From positions 124,001 to 188,000 of the forward strand of contig NZ_BBQM01000001.1 of the NCBI RefSeq assembly GCF_000876015.1: a DNA stretch of 64,000 nt, given 5' to 3'. Under the pieces are notes generated by a model. That model saw only the letters and a list, made by a program, of their open reading frames with translations, had not been told where the DNA came from and did not search any database. Every line of letters starts with the position of its first letter. Positions within the stretch are counted from its first letter, which is position 1. Below, one piece after another: positions 39,394 to 47,584 of the stretch. The DNA is from Cupriavidus basilensis. GTDB taxonomy: Bacteria; Pseudomonadota; Gammaproteobacteria; Burkholderiales; Burkholderiaceae. The position numbers and the translations under genes are program-made.

Positions 39394-39557
39394 CCACCGC
39401 GCCGACTGTCCCGGCATCTCGCCACGAAGGCCGGGCGGAGCTCACCCTGAACCGCCCCGAGACGCGCAACGCCATCGATATGGCCACCGCCCAGGCCCTG
39501 GCCACACCAGGCGCGCGCGGCGCCTGTTCGCGACACGCCGGCAACGTACCGGCATGA
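39390..39557 (+). pseudogene. Truncated enoyl-CoA hydratase (crotonase) remnant
   Basis: A 55-codon frame starting in an ATGA overlap with the CoA-transferase stop. AELTLNRPETRNAIDMATAQAL is the well-conserved N-terminal strand-helix of crotonases; after that the sequence is unrelated and stops. About 200 residues, including the oxyanion-hole and catalytic parts, are missing, so this is an internal deletion product. It implies that the intact ancestor of this operon had an acyl-CoA hydratase/lyase step. Confidence 0.75.
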
Positions 39558-39588
39558 ACGGCCAATGCGCCGTGATGGAGACAGCAAT

Positions 39589-40590
39589 ATGCGTAGTCGG
39601 AAATCTGGCGTCCGCGTGGCCTTGCCGGTCATCGTGGCGGCGCTGGCCACGGGGTCCGGCATCGCCCCGGCCCATGCCGAGACCGCACCGTATCCCAACC
39701 GTCCGATCCGGATGCTGGTGCCGTCCGGCGCGGGCAGCGTGACCGACCAGACCGCCCGGCTGGTGGCGGAACGGCTCTCGGCGGCGTTCAAGCAGCCGGT
39801 GGTGGTGGATAACCGCCCCGGTGCCAACGGCATCATCGCCAGCGAGATGGTGGCGCGTGCCGAGCCCGATGGCTACACGCTGCTGTTCACGTACTCGGCC
39901 ACGATGACCGTGAACCCGTGGACCACGGCCAGCCTGCCCTATGACCCCGTCAAGGATTTCACGCCGATTGCCCGGCCGGTTGCCCCGGGCGGCAACCTGC
40001 TGGCGGTGACGTCCACCGTGCCGGTGCGCAGCCTCAAGGAGCTCATCGCCCATGTCGAGGCAAGCCCCACCGAACTGGCCTATTGCTCGTGGGGCGTAGG
40101 GTCGGGCGGCCATCTGGCGATGGAGTACCTCAAGGCCAAGACCGGCATCCGCATGCGCCACGTGCCGTACAAGACTGCCGTCCAGTGCACCAGCGACCTG
40201 GCGGCCGGACACGTGACCATCGCCTTCACCGATTCGCTGTCTGCCATTCCGCATCTGAAGTCGGGCCGCATTCGCGGCATCGCCGTATCCGGCCCCGAAC
40301 GCATGCTCTCCGCGCCCGAGGTGTCGACCATGGGCGAGCAGGGCGTGCCGTTCGAGCAGGCAAGCTGGCTTGCGCTGTTCGGGCCCAGGGGCCTGCCCAC
40401 GCCCATCGTCTCGCGCCTGAACGCCGAAGTGAACCGCATCCTGCAATCGCGCGAGGGACAGCTGCGCTTTGCCTCGATGTACCTGAAGCCTGGCAAGCCT
40501 TCAACGCCTGACGAACTCGGGCAACTGGTGCGCGCCGATCTGGCTGCGTGGGGCGACATCGTCAAGCTTGCCGGCGTGACACCGCAGTAG
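39589..40590 (+). CDS. Bug-family (TctC) solute-binding protein
   Basis: A 333-residue periplasmic receptor with signal peptide (VALPVIVAALATGSGIAPAHA) and the family core YPNRPIRMLVPSGAGSVTD, PVVVDNRPGANGIIASEMVA and LAYCSWGVGSGGHLAMEYL. TGGAG lies about 9 nt before the chosen ATG; a start at 39565 is less likely. The YD/CSWGVGSGGHL segment is closely like that of the Bug protein at 34.5 kb (YASWGIGSGGHL), so the two may recognise similar ligands. It lies between the broken crotonase and a porin on the same strand. Confidence 0.93.
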   Translation: MRSRKSGVRVALPVIVAALATGSGIAPAHAETAPYPNRPIRMLVPSGAGSVTDQTARLVAERLSAAFKQPVVVDNRPGANGIIASEMVARAEPDGYTLLFTYSATMTVNPWTTASLPYDPVKDFTPIARPVAPGGNLLAVTSTVPVRSLKELIAHVEASPTELAYCSWGVGSGGHLAMEYLKAKTGIRMRHVPYKTAVQCTSDLAAGHVTIAFTDSLSAIPHLKSGRIRGIAVSGPERMLSAPEVSTMGEQGVPFEQASWLALFGPRGLPTPIVSRLNAEVNRILQSREGQLRFASMYLKPGKPSTPDELGQLVRADLAAWGDIVKLAGVTPQ

Positions 40591-40652
40591 GCGGCACCCT
40601 CAGCGTTGGCAGGGCCCCGCATCACCTGAAATAGCCACCAAGGAGACAAACG

Positions 40653-41774
40653 ATGCAGCAGCGTAGAACGGGAGACGGCAGCGTGAGAGAGAGCAGAGCA
40701 AGCAGACGGCCATCGGGCATCGTGATCGGCACGAACCTGGGCCTCGGCATCGGCCTGGCCCTGGCCTGCGGCGGCGCGGCGGCCATGACGGCGCAGTTGT
40801 ATGGCGTGGTCGACGCGTCGATCGAATATGCAAAGGGGTCGCAAAGCGTGGTACGGATGCGCGAAGGCCAGCAGGCAGCGTCGCGCTGGGGGCTGCGTGG
40901 CATCGAGGACCTGGGCGGAGGCACCAAGGCCAACTTCCTGGTCGAGTCCGGTTTCAATATCGATACCGGCACCGAGCTCTTCGGCAATGGCCGCCTGTTT
41001 GGCCGCCAGTCGTGGTTGGGGCTTTCCAACGAATCATGGGGCGAGATCCGGTTGGGCCGGCAGTACACGCCGTCGTTCTATGTCTTGCTGCGGCTCGATC
41101 CCTTCCTGCTGAACGGCATGGTGTCGCCATTCAACCTGCTGGGCACCACGGCGTCGCAAGGTATCGGGCAGGTCGCGTATGGCGCGCGCTTCGACAATGC
41201 CGTGCAGTACTTCTCGCCGACCTGGGGCGGCTTCTCGCTCGGTGCCGCCGTGGCCCCGGGCGAGGTGCCGGGCAATCCGCGTTCGGGCACCAACTTCGGC
41301 ATGAACGCGATGTACGAAGCCGGCAACGCCTACGCGTTTTACGGCTACCAGGGCATGTACACGGGCACCAGCACGCCGCAGGTTCCCACTGCGCTGACGT
41401 CGAACCACTTCCTGGGCGGCGCGTACCGCTTCAAGCCGGTGAAGGTGGGCCTGCTGCTGGCACAGGCCGGCAGCAAGCTGACGACGACCCGGGTGGCGCG
41501 CCACTACGGCATCACGTTCAGCTGGAACGTCACGCAGAAGGGCACATTCAAGGCGGTGGCGCTCAAGCGGCAGATACTGGGCGGCGGCGAGCGGCCCTGG
41601 AGCATGACGCTCGGCTGGGACCACGATCTCAGCAAGCGCACCACCGCCTATCTGCGCGCGGTCTATGTCCACAACAGCCCCGGCGGCAGCGTGACGATCA
41701 ACAGTATTGCCATCGACCGCGGCAGCGGTGACGACGCGCGCTCGCTCAGCGTGGGCCTGCGTCACAGGTTCTGA
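40653..41774 (+). CDS. Gram-negative outer-membrane porin
   Basis: A 373-residue trimeric-type general porin (Porin_4/OmpC-like of betaproteobacteria). The signal peptide is unusual in having a long Arg-rich start (about 22 residues) before the hydrophobic core GTNLGLGIGLALACGGAAA. The mature barrel shows AQLYGVVDASIEYAKG, SRWGLRGIEDLGGGTKANF, FGRQSWLGLSNESWGEIRLGRQ (the conserved loop/strand) and ends in Phe (VGLRHRF), the outer-membrane assembly signal. AAGGAGAC precedes the start. As the last gene of the CoA-transferase operon it would let the substrate cross the outer membrane. Confidence 0.92.
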   Translation: MQQRRTGDGSVRESRASRRPSGIVIGTNLGLGIGLALACGGAAAMTAQLYGVVDASIEYAKGSQSVVRMREGQQAASRWGLRGIEDLGGGTKANFLVESGFNIDTGTELFGNGRLFGRQSWLGLSNESWGEIRLGRQYTPSFYVLLRLDPFLLNGMVSPFNLLGTTASQGIGQVAYGARFDNAVQYFSPTWGGFSLGAAVAPGEVPGNPRSGTNFGMNAMYEAGNAYAFYGYQGMYTGTSTPQVPTALTSNHFLGGAYRFKPVKVGLLLAQAGSKLTTTRVARHYGITFSWNVTQKGTFKAVALKRQILGGGERPWSMTLGWDHDLSKRTTAYLRAVYVHNSPGGSVTINSIAIDRGSGDDARSLSVGLRHRF

Positions 41775-41800
41775 CAGGACGCTTCGGCACAGGCCAGCGG

Positions 41801-41824
41801 CCTGCCGGACTTCCGCCCGGCAGG
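41801..41824 (+). terminator. Hairpin terminator after the porin gene
   Basis: CCTGCCGG/CCGGCAGG (8-bp stem, 8-nt loop) followed by TTCCGTCGTT, between the convergent porin and GntR genes. Confidence 0.55.
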
Positions 41825-41838
41825 TTCCGTCGTTCGCC

Positions 41839-42513
41839 TCAGGCGCCGCTCACGGAGCGCGCATCCTCGGCGGCCTTCGCCGCGCTCAGGACGTGGTCGA
41901 AGCACAGCTGGCGGGTGGTCTCGGCATCCCGCTTCTCGATCGCCGACACGACCGCGTCGAGCTCCTTGATGGATTCGGCGAGCCGTCCGGTGCGCCCGAG
42001 AGACAGGCGGCGCAGAAGGGTGATGCGGTTGTTGAGCTGGGTGAGCATTTGCCCGGCAATCTCATTGCCGCAGCCTTCCATCAGGATGGCGTAGAAGGTG
42101 TTCTTGCCCAGCAGCAGGGCATCGGTGTCGGCGGATGCCTGCGGCGTGGCCAGGTATTGCAGCGCGGCTCTCAGCCGCGAAATCTGCGGGTCCGTCGCGT
42201 TGCGCGCGAAGCCTTCCCCGATGCACGCTTCTAGGTAGGCGCGCACGGCGTAGATCTGGCGCGCTTCCTCCGCGGAAATGGTTGCCACCACCGGGCCCTT
42301 GTGGGGAATGAGGTGAATCAATCCCTCCGCCTGGAGCTGCTGCAGCGCCTCGCGCAGGAGCGGCCGGCTCACGCCCAGGTTCTCGCATAGTTCCCGTTCC
42401 ACGAGTCGCGCGCCCGGCAGGAAGCGGCCGGAAAGGATAGCCTGACGCAACCTGTCCGTCACTTGCTGACGCAGGGTGGTCATGTCGCGCTTGATGTACA
42501 GGTCTGTTTCCAT
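41839..42513 (-). CDS. GntR-family regulator (FCD subgroup)
   Basis: A 224-residue repressor-type protein. It has an N-terminal winged HTH (about 10-75: VTDRLRQAILSGRFLPGARL, ELCENLGVSRPLLREALQQL, GLIHLIPHKGPVVA) and a C-terminal all-helical FCD ligand domain (about 85-215) in which metal-binding histidine/aspartate positions are expected. It is divergent from the decarboxylase-like gene. A perfect inverted repeat with the spacing expected for this family lies in the spacer just upstream of the neighbouring promoter, so it probably represses that operon until an organic acid binds. Confidence 0.92.
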   Translation of the reverse strand: METDLYIKRDMTTLRQQVTDRLRQAILSGRFLPGARLVERELCENLGVSRPLLREALQQLQAEGLIHLIPHKGPVVATISAEEARQIYAVRAYLEACIGEGFARNATDPQISRLRAALQYLATPQASADTDALLLGKNTFYAILMEGCGNEIAGQMLTQLNNRITLLRRLSLGRTGRLAESIKELDAVVSAIEKRDAETTRQLCFDHVLSAAKAAEDARSVSGA

Positions 42514-42561
42514 AGATTGCCATGCTGGTTGCGCGAAATTATCCCAGATTTCTCGCCAAGC

Positions 42562-42578
42562 AGATTGTAAGACAATCT
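42562..42578. promoter_or_regulatory. Probable FCD-GntR operator
   Basis: AGATTGT-AAG-ACAATCT is a perfect 7-3-7 inverted repeat ending two bases before the -35 hexamer of the plus-strand promoter and 49 nt upstream of the gntR start. FCD regulators commonly bind such short ATTGT/ACAAT-type repeats. Confidence 0.75.
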
Positions 42579-42580
42579 TA

Positions 42581-42609
42581 TTGACTTATGAAAAGCCGCG
42601 CTCTACGAT
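42581..42609 (+). promoter_or_regulatory. Sigma-70 promoter of the decarboxylase-like operon
   Basis: TTGACT (42581-42586), exactly 17 bp, then TACGAT (42604-42609). Transcription would start near 42616, giving a leader of about 20 nt with AAAGGAG before the ATG at 42637. Confidence 0.75.
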
Positions 42610-42636
42610 GGGAGCCGTTAACCAAAGGAGACACGC

Positions 42637-43014
42637 ATGAACCAAGACCTGTTCGAGAAAGGCCTCAAGACCCGTCGTGAAGTGCTGGGCAGCGAGTACG
42701 TGGACGCTTCGCTGAAGAACGCCGACGATTTCAATCGCGACATGCAGGAGCTGGTCACGCAGTACTGCTGGGGCGACGTGTGGAACCGCCCCGGCCTCGA
42801 GCGCCGCACCCGCAGCTTCCTGAACCTCGCGATGATTGCCGCGCTCAACCGGCCGCACGAACTGAAGCTGCACGTGCGCGGCGCCATCAACAACGGGCTG
42901 ACCAAGGACGAAATCAAGGAGGTCTTCCTGCAGGTGGCGATCTACTGCGGCGTGCCGGCGGCGATCGACTCGTTCCGCATTGCCCGCGAAGTGTTCAAGG
43001 AAATGGGCATCTAA
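42637..43014 (+). CDS. Carboxymuconolactone-decarboxylase-family protein
   Basis: A 125-residue all-helical protein of the CMD/AhpD superfamily, closest in pattern to PcaC (4-carboxymuconolactone decarboxylase): GSEYVDASLKNADDFNRDMQ, YCWGDVWNRPGLERRTRSFL and LKLHVRGAINNGLTKDEIKE. The CxxC of AhpD peroxidases is absent. AAAGGAG lies 6 nt before the start. No other beta-ketoadipate genes are nearby, so the substrate may differ from that of true PcaC. It is first in the GntR-controlled operon and is followed after 10 bp by a dehydrogenase. Confidence 0.88.
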   Translation: MNQDLFEKGLKTRREVLGSEYVDASLKNADDFNRDMQELVTQYCWGDVWNRPGLERRTRSFLNLAMIAALNRPHELKLHVRGAINNGLTKDEIKEVFLQVAIYCGVPAAIDSFRIAREVFKEMGI

Positions 43015-43024
43015 GGAGCCGGCC

Positions 43025-43888
43025 ATGAAGCAAATCGGATTCGTCGGCCTGGGGATGATGGGTTTCCCCATGGCCGGCCGGCTGGCGGCCGCGGGCGTGA
43101 ACGTCCTGGCGTATGACGTGGTGGCCGAGACGCGGCAGCGTTTCGCCGCCGAGAACAAGGCGGCGCGCGTCGCCGCGGACCTGCAGGCGTTCGGCGACTG
43201 CGATGTCGTGGTGACGATGCTGCCGAACTCCGACATCGTCGACGAGGCGGTCCTCGCGCTGACGAAGGTGCTCGGGCAAGGCGCGCTCGTCATCGACATG
43301 AGCTCCGCGGACCCGGTGCGCACGCGGGCGTTGTCGGCAGCGGTCAAGGCCGCGGGCCTGGCCATGATCGACGCCCCGGTTTCCGGCGGGGTAAGCCGCG
43401 CAAGGTCGGGCACCCTGGCGATCATGGCCGGAGGCGATGCCGCCGACGTCGACCGCGCGCGGCCGTTGCTCGGCCACCTGGGTTCCACGCTCACCCGTGT
43501 CGGCGACATCGGCGCGGGCCATGCGATGAAGGCGCTGAACAACTACGTGTCGGCCGCCGGCCTGATTGCGACCGCGGAAGCCCTGATTGCCGGACAGCGT
43601 TTTGGCATCGACCCCAACATCATGGTCGACGTTCTGAACAGCTCCACCGGAAAGAACAACACGACGGAAAACAAGGCAAAGCAGTTCATGCTTTCCGGCG
43701 CGTTCAACTCCGGGTTCTCGCTGGCACTGATGGCCAAGGACGTTGCCATCGCGGCCGTGCTGGCCGAGGCCGTGCAGGCCGACATGCGGCTGGGCGCGCA
43801 TGTCAACGCGCTGTGCACGCAAGCTTCCAATGCGCTTGGGAAAGCCGCGGACCACACGGAGATGTATCGCTTCGTCGAGCACCCGTAG
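43025..43888 (+). CDS. NAD(P)-dependent beta-hydroxyacid dehydrogenase
   Basis: A 287-residue member of the 3-hydroxyisobutyrate dehydrogenase / tartronate semialdehyde reductase family. The Rossmann motif FVGLGMMGFPMAGRL (GxGxxG), the substrate-binding DAPVSGGVSRARSGTLAIM and the catalytic lysine in AMKALNNYVSAAG (about Lys169) are intact. AAGGAG overlaps the stop of the preceding gene's end, giving tight coupling. The pairing with a CMD-type protein and a Bug receptor under GntR control suggests catabolism of a hydroxy- or oxo-acid. The exact acid is unknown. Confidence 0.9.
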   Translation: MKQIGFVGLGMMGFPMAGRLAAAGVNVLAYDVVAETRQRFAAENKAARVAADLQAFGDCDVVVTMLPNSDIVDEAVLALTKVLGQGALVIDMSSADPVRTRALSAAVKAAGLAMIDAPVSGGVSRARSGTLAIMAGGDAADVDRARPLLGHLGSTLTRVGDIGAGHAMKALNNYVSAAGLIATAEALIAGQRFGIDPNIMVDVLNSSTGKNNTTENKAKQFMLSGAFNSGFSLALMAKDVAIAAVLAEAVQADMRLGAHVNALCTQASNALGKAADHTEMYRFVEHP

Positions 43889-44069
43889 CCTGCGGACCAG
43901 CCGCCAGGGCTTCCGACGGACAGCGCAAAGCCCGGGCGTTTCCCGAATTCCTCGATGTACGGATTTGCCGCGCCGCAAGGCGCGGTGGGCCGCGCTCGTC
44001 CCCGTGACGGCCGCGGGCCCGAAAAAACAAGGCGAATCGACAGAAGTCGCCGTTCAGACTGGAGACATC

Positions 44070-45044
44070 ATGAAACGCATCCTTGCAGCAGCCACGGGTA
44101 TTGTCATGGCGCTGACGTCAGCCATCGCGGCTGCTCAGTCGTATCCCAACAAACCGGTTCAGGTCATCATTCCGTATGCGCCCGGCGGGTCCACCGACGT
44201 GATCGGGCGGGCCTTGGGCGAAGCGATGTCGCGCAACCTCAAGCAGCCGGTGGTCATCGAGAACTCGGGCGGCGCCGGCGGGACCATCGGAACCGGGCGC
44301 GTCGTCAACGCGCAGGCGAACGGCTACACGCTTCTGTTCCACAACATGGGCATCGCTACCGCGCCGGCGCTGTACAAGAAACTGAACTTCGACTCGACCA
44401 AGGATCTGGATCCGGTCGGCCAGGCGGCCGACGTGCCGATGATCCTCGTGGGCGCGAAGGGGTTCGCGCCGTCGAACCTGAAGGAAGTCATCGCCACCAT
44501 CAAGCAACGGCAGGGAGAAGTGCGCTTCGGCCATGCCGGCATCGGCTCGACCTCGCATCTTTGCGCGATGCTGCTGGCCAAGACGATCGGCACCGAAGTC
44601 ACGATGGTGCCGTACCGCGGCACCGGCCCGGCGCTGCAGGACCTGCTCGCGGGGCAAGTCGACCTGTTGTGCGACCAGCCGGTGGCGACGGGGCCGTACA
44701 TCAAGAGCGGTTTGCTGAAACCCTACGCGCTGGCCGCCGGTTCGCGCCTTTCGAGCCTGCCGGATGTGCCCACGTTCGCCGAAGCGGGCCTGGCGAATTT
44801 CGAGCTCGAGGTCTGGCATGGCCTCTACGCGCCGAAGGGCACGCCGCCGGCCGTCATCGAGCGCCTGAACCAATCCTTGCGCTTCGCGCTTGCCGACCCG
44901 TCCGTATTGCAGAGATTTGCCCAGATGGGCGTTGCGGTGCCGACGGCCGCGCGGCTGGACGCGCCGACGCTGGGGAAACGCACCAAGGCGGAAGTCGCGC
45001 GCTGGACGCCGATCATCAAGGCCGCGGGCATCTACGCGGAATAA
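44070..45044 (+). CDS. Bug-family (TctC) solute-binding protein
   Basis: A 324-residue periplasmic receptor with signal peptide (MKRILAAATGIVMALTSAIA, cleavage after AAA) and the family core YPNKPVQVIIPYAPGGSTDVIGRALGE, PVVIENSGGAGGTIG and FGHAGIGSTSHLCAMLLAK. GGAG stands 5 nt before the start. It lies 181 bp after the dehydrogenase gene; that gap holds a small GNRA-capped hairpin (CCGCGCC-GCAA-GGCGCGG, 43968-43985) that may modulate read-through. It is convergent with the DyP gene. Confidence 0.93.
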   Translation: MKRILAAATGIVMALTSAIAAAQSYPNKPVQVIIPYAPGGSTDVIGRALGEAMSRNLKQPVVIENSGGAGGTIGTGRVVNAQANGYTLLFHNMGIATAPALYKKLNFDSTKDLDPVGQAADVPMILVGAKGFAPSNLKEVIATIKQRQGEVRFGHAGIGSTSHLCAMLLAKTIGTEVTMVPYRGTGPALQDLLAGQVDLLCDQPVATGPYIKSGLLKPYALAAGSRLSSLPDVPTFAEAGLANFELEVWHGLYAPKGTPPAVIERLNQSLRFALADPSVLQRFAQMGVAVPTAARLDAPTLGKRTKAEVARWTPIIKAAGIYAE

Positions 45045-45065
45045 CGATCGGGCTGGTCTGTCCGC

Positions 45066-45086
45066 AGGCAGGCGGCGAGCCTGCCT
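45066..45086. terminator. Bidirectional hairpin between convergent genes
   Basis: AGGCAGGC/GCCTGCCT (8-bp stem, loop GGCGA) between the Bug and DyP stop codons; only TT follows on the plus strand, so termination may be partial. Confidence 0.5.
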
Positions 45087-45102
45087 TGTCGGCAACGCCG
45101 CC

Positions 45103-46161
45103 TCAGTCCGCTTCCGAAGCCGCCTTCAGCGAACCGATCTTCAGCGAGCCGTCCTCGCGTGGCGCCGCGGACGGCAGGCTGGCCCCGGCGGCGCCGGCCT
45201 GGCGCTCGGCGAGGGCTTCCAGCAGCGTGGCCGACGGCGTGAAGAACAGCCCGCCGGTGACGGCCTTGCTGAAGTCGAGCAGCCGGTCGTAGTTGCCGGG
45301 CGGCCGCCCCACGAACATGTTCTCGAGCATCTGCTCGATCGGCCGGGGCGAGCGCGCATAGCCGATGAAGTAGGTGCCGAACTCGCCTTTGCCGGGCTGG
45401 CCGAACGGCATGTTGTCGCGCAGGATCTTCACCTCTTCGCCGTTTTCCTCGAGCGTGGTGAGCGAGCTGTGCGACGACGACGGCTTGACCGCGTCGTCGA
45501 GCTCGATGTCCGAGAGTTTCGTGCGGCCGATGATCCGTTCCTGCGTCTCCACGGGCAGCTTGTTCCAGCCGGCCATGTCGTGCAGGTACTTCTGCACCAG
45601 CACGTAGCTGCCGCCGGCGAACGCGGCGTCCTCGTCGCCGATGATGGTGAAGTCGACGGCTTCGGCGCCGGTCGGGTTCTCGGTGCCGTCGACGAAGCCC
45701 ACCATGCTGCGCATGTCGAAGTAGCGAAAGCCGTGCACTTCGTCCACCACCGACACGGCCTCGCCGAGCCGGCCCATCAACTGGGTCGCGAGCTCGAAGC
45801 ACAGGTCCATCTGCTCGGCGCGGATGTGCAGGAGCAGGTCGCCCGGCGTCGCCACCGCGCGCCGGTCGCCGGCGCCGAATTCGCGAAAGGCGTGCAGGCC
45901 CGCGGGACGCGGGTCGCCGAACAGCCGGTCCCAGGCATCGGAGCCGAATCCGCACACGCACGAGAGGTTGCCGGCGGGCACGCGCTTGCCCACGGAGCGC
46001 ACCAGCGCGGCGATGTCGGCGCACAGCGCGCGCACCGTTTCGGCGTGTTCGTCGCCGGGGGAAATGACGGCGACGATGAAGATCGCGCTGCGCGTGATCG
46101 GACTGCAGACGGCTTGCTGCTCGGGGATGTGGTTGGGCATGTCGGGGAGTGTTTTTTGCAT
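45103..46161 (-). CDS. DyP-type heme peroxidase with encapsulin cargo peptide
   Basis: A 352-residue dye-decolorizing peroxidase (class B/P-like). The hallmark VGFVDGTENP (about 154-163, with the catalytic Asp and Arg region) and the histidine in KPSSSHSSL (about His231, likely heme ligand) are present. The extreme C-terminus reads DGSLKIGSLKAASEAD; GSLKIGSLK (338-346) matches the targeting peptide that docks cargo inside family-1 encapsulins. The shell gene lies 127 bp upstream on the same strand. An alternative start (MPNHIPEQQ) lies 7 codons in. Lower-potential oxidative detoxification in a nanocompartment is the likely role. Confidence 0.93.
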   Translation of the reverse strand: MQKTLPDMPNHIPEQQAVCSPITRSAIFIVAVISPGDEHAETVRALCADIAALVRSVGKRVPAGNLSCVCGFGSDAWDRLFGDPRPAGLHAFREFGAGDRRAVATPGDLLLHIRAEQMDLCFELATQLMGRLGEAVSVVDEVHGFRYFDMRSMVGFVDGTENPTGAEAVDFTIIGDEDAAFAGGSYVLVQKYLHDMAGWNKLPVETQERIIGRTKLSDIELDDAVKPSSSHSSLTTLEENGEEVKILRDNMPFGQPGKGEFGTYFIGYARSPRPIEQMLENMFVGRPPGNYDRLLDFSKAVTGGLFFTPSATLLEALAERQAGAAGASLPSAAPREDGSLKIGSLKAASEAD

Positions 46162-46288
46162 CGGGTTCCAACAATAGCGGAACGATGCGCGCGGATCAAT
46201 TTTGCGATGGCGCCGGCGCAGCCCGGGGCCGCCGGCCGTGGCCGGTGGTCCCGCGTGCCGCGCGCAGGCCGCTGCCGGTGACTGCCGA

Positions 46289-47092
46289 CTATCCGGCGTG
46301 CCCCAGCACCACGGCCGCCTCGGCCGTCAGCATGAGAAAGGTGAGGGTTTCCTGGAAGTACAGGCGCACGGTGGTGTCGGTATGGCCAAGGTAGCCGATC
46401 GAGACGTCCTGGCCGACGTGCAGCTCGAAATCGCCGCCCCGCTCGGTGAGCACCACGCCGCCTTGCATCGCCGGCGCCCAGATGATGTCGCCGTCCACGA
46501 GCTCGCGGATGTCGCGCAGCACGGGATAACCGCTGTCGGTGGCGCCGCTCAGGGCCGTGAACGGCTGGTCGCCGAGCAGCAGCCGGTAGGGGCCGTCGAC
46601 GCCGGCGCGGCGCAGCTGGTCCACCGCCTGCGCCACCACGGCCGGATAGCCGCTGATGTCGGCCGGCAGGGCCAGCGCGACATTGCTGGCGCCCTGGGCG
46701 ATGCCCTGGATGCCGGCGGCCGCGTAGCCGTCGAAGACGATGCGGTCCTCGGCGTCGGCGAGCTTGCGGGCCGCGTCCTTGAGCGGCTGCAGGTCGGGAT
46801 TGTTCGAGCCGCGCTCGACGCTGTCCATCTCCGCGCGCGACAGATCGAACGGCACGCGCAGCTCCACCAGCGCCCGCACGTCGCGCTGGGTGGCTTCGAC
46901 GCCGTCGCCCGGCGCGGCGATCTGCCGCAGGTGGCCGGTGCCGACCGCGGCGAGCTCGGGCCCCTTCGGCCCGATCAGGTCCACCACGCGCCGCGCCGCG
47001 AAGTAGCGCTTGAGGGTGCGGGATGCTTCCTGCTCGATCTGTCCCCACGCACCTTCGGACAGCGGTGCGAGTTCCCGATGAAGATTGTTCAT
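46289..47092 (-). CDS. Family-1 encapsulin shell protein
   Basis: Self-assembles (HK97 fold) into an icosahedral protein nanocompartment. The 267-residue product, MNNLHRELAPLSEGAWGQIE, has the typical ARRVVDLIGPKGPELAAVGTG segment, the E-loop/P-domain pattern and the ending DVSIGYLGHTDTTVRLYFQE, normal for the linocin-M18-like family. AAGGAAAG lies before the ATG at 47090-47092; a longer frame to 47266 is basic, repetitive and unlikely to be coding. Cargo is the DyP peroxidase encoded just downstream. Confidence 0.94.
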   Translation of the reverse strand: MNNLHRELAPLSEGAWGQIEQEASRTLKRYFAARRVVDLIGPKGPELAAVGTGHLRQIAAPGDGVEATQRDVRALVELRVPFDLSRAEMDSVERGSNNPDLQPLKDAARKLADAEDRIVFDGYAAAGIQGIAQGASNVALALPADISGYPAVVAQAVDQLRRAGVDGPYRLLLGDQPFTALSGATDSGYPVLRDIRELVDGDIIWAPAMQGGVVLTERGGDFELHVGQDVSIGYLGHTDTTVRLYFQETLTFLMLTAEAAVVLGHAG

Positions 47093-47539
47093 TTGAAGGC
47101 TTTCCTTTGACTGGCCGCCACGAGGCGCATCGTCATGCCGTCGTCGCGTGTTTCGTGTTCCCTTCCTCCGGCCACGGCCGCCGGCGTGCCGGCCGGGCGT
47201 GGCTGCCCGGTCATTCTCGATGAACGTCCCGGGCGGGGCAAGTGCGCGGCAAGGCTTCTTCCGCATCGTCTTGCTTCCGGCCGATTCCGCTGTGCCTCAA
47301 GGGACACTATCGGGGCGCCATCCGCGCCATGCGCGCCTGCCGCGAGTGCGGCCCGGGCCACCGTGCCGACTTCGTGCTGTCACCGTGCGCCGGCACAATC
47401 CGCAACGGATCGGGCCGGCGCGGACAAGCAGTGAACACGCCGTGGCCGTGCCCGGTGCCGCCTTGCCGATCATGCTGGACGTGCGTCCCCAGAGACGCCG
47501 CGAGCCGGCCGGGCGGTCATTGATCGCGGGGAACCACTG
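47093..47539. other. Spacer upstream of encapsulin; no supported gene
   Basis: Overlapping frames on both strands (for example 47242-47523 on the plus strand, rich in Cys and Arg) have no ribosome-binding sites or known domains. The encapsulin promoter must lie at the left end on the minus strand but is not obvious. A strong plus-strand terminator ends this region, so an unannotated plus-strand RNA or small gene may end here. Confidence 0.4.
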
Positions 47540-47565
47540 GAGCCGTCTGCTGGACGGCTCTTTTT
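47540..47565 (+). terminator. Strong plus-strand terminator with no assigned gene
   Basis: GAGCCGTC/GACGGCTC (8-bp stem, loop TGCTG) followed by TTTTTATT. On the minus strand there is no T-run, so it serves plus-strand transcripts only, yet no plus-strand gene is recognised upstream within 2.5 kb. Confidence 0.8.
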
Positions 47566-47584
47566 ATTGCGGCGCGCCCGCCTG

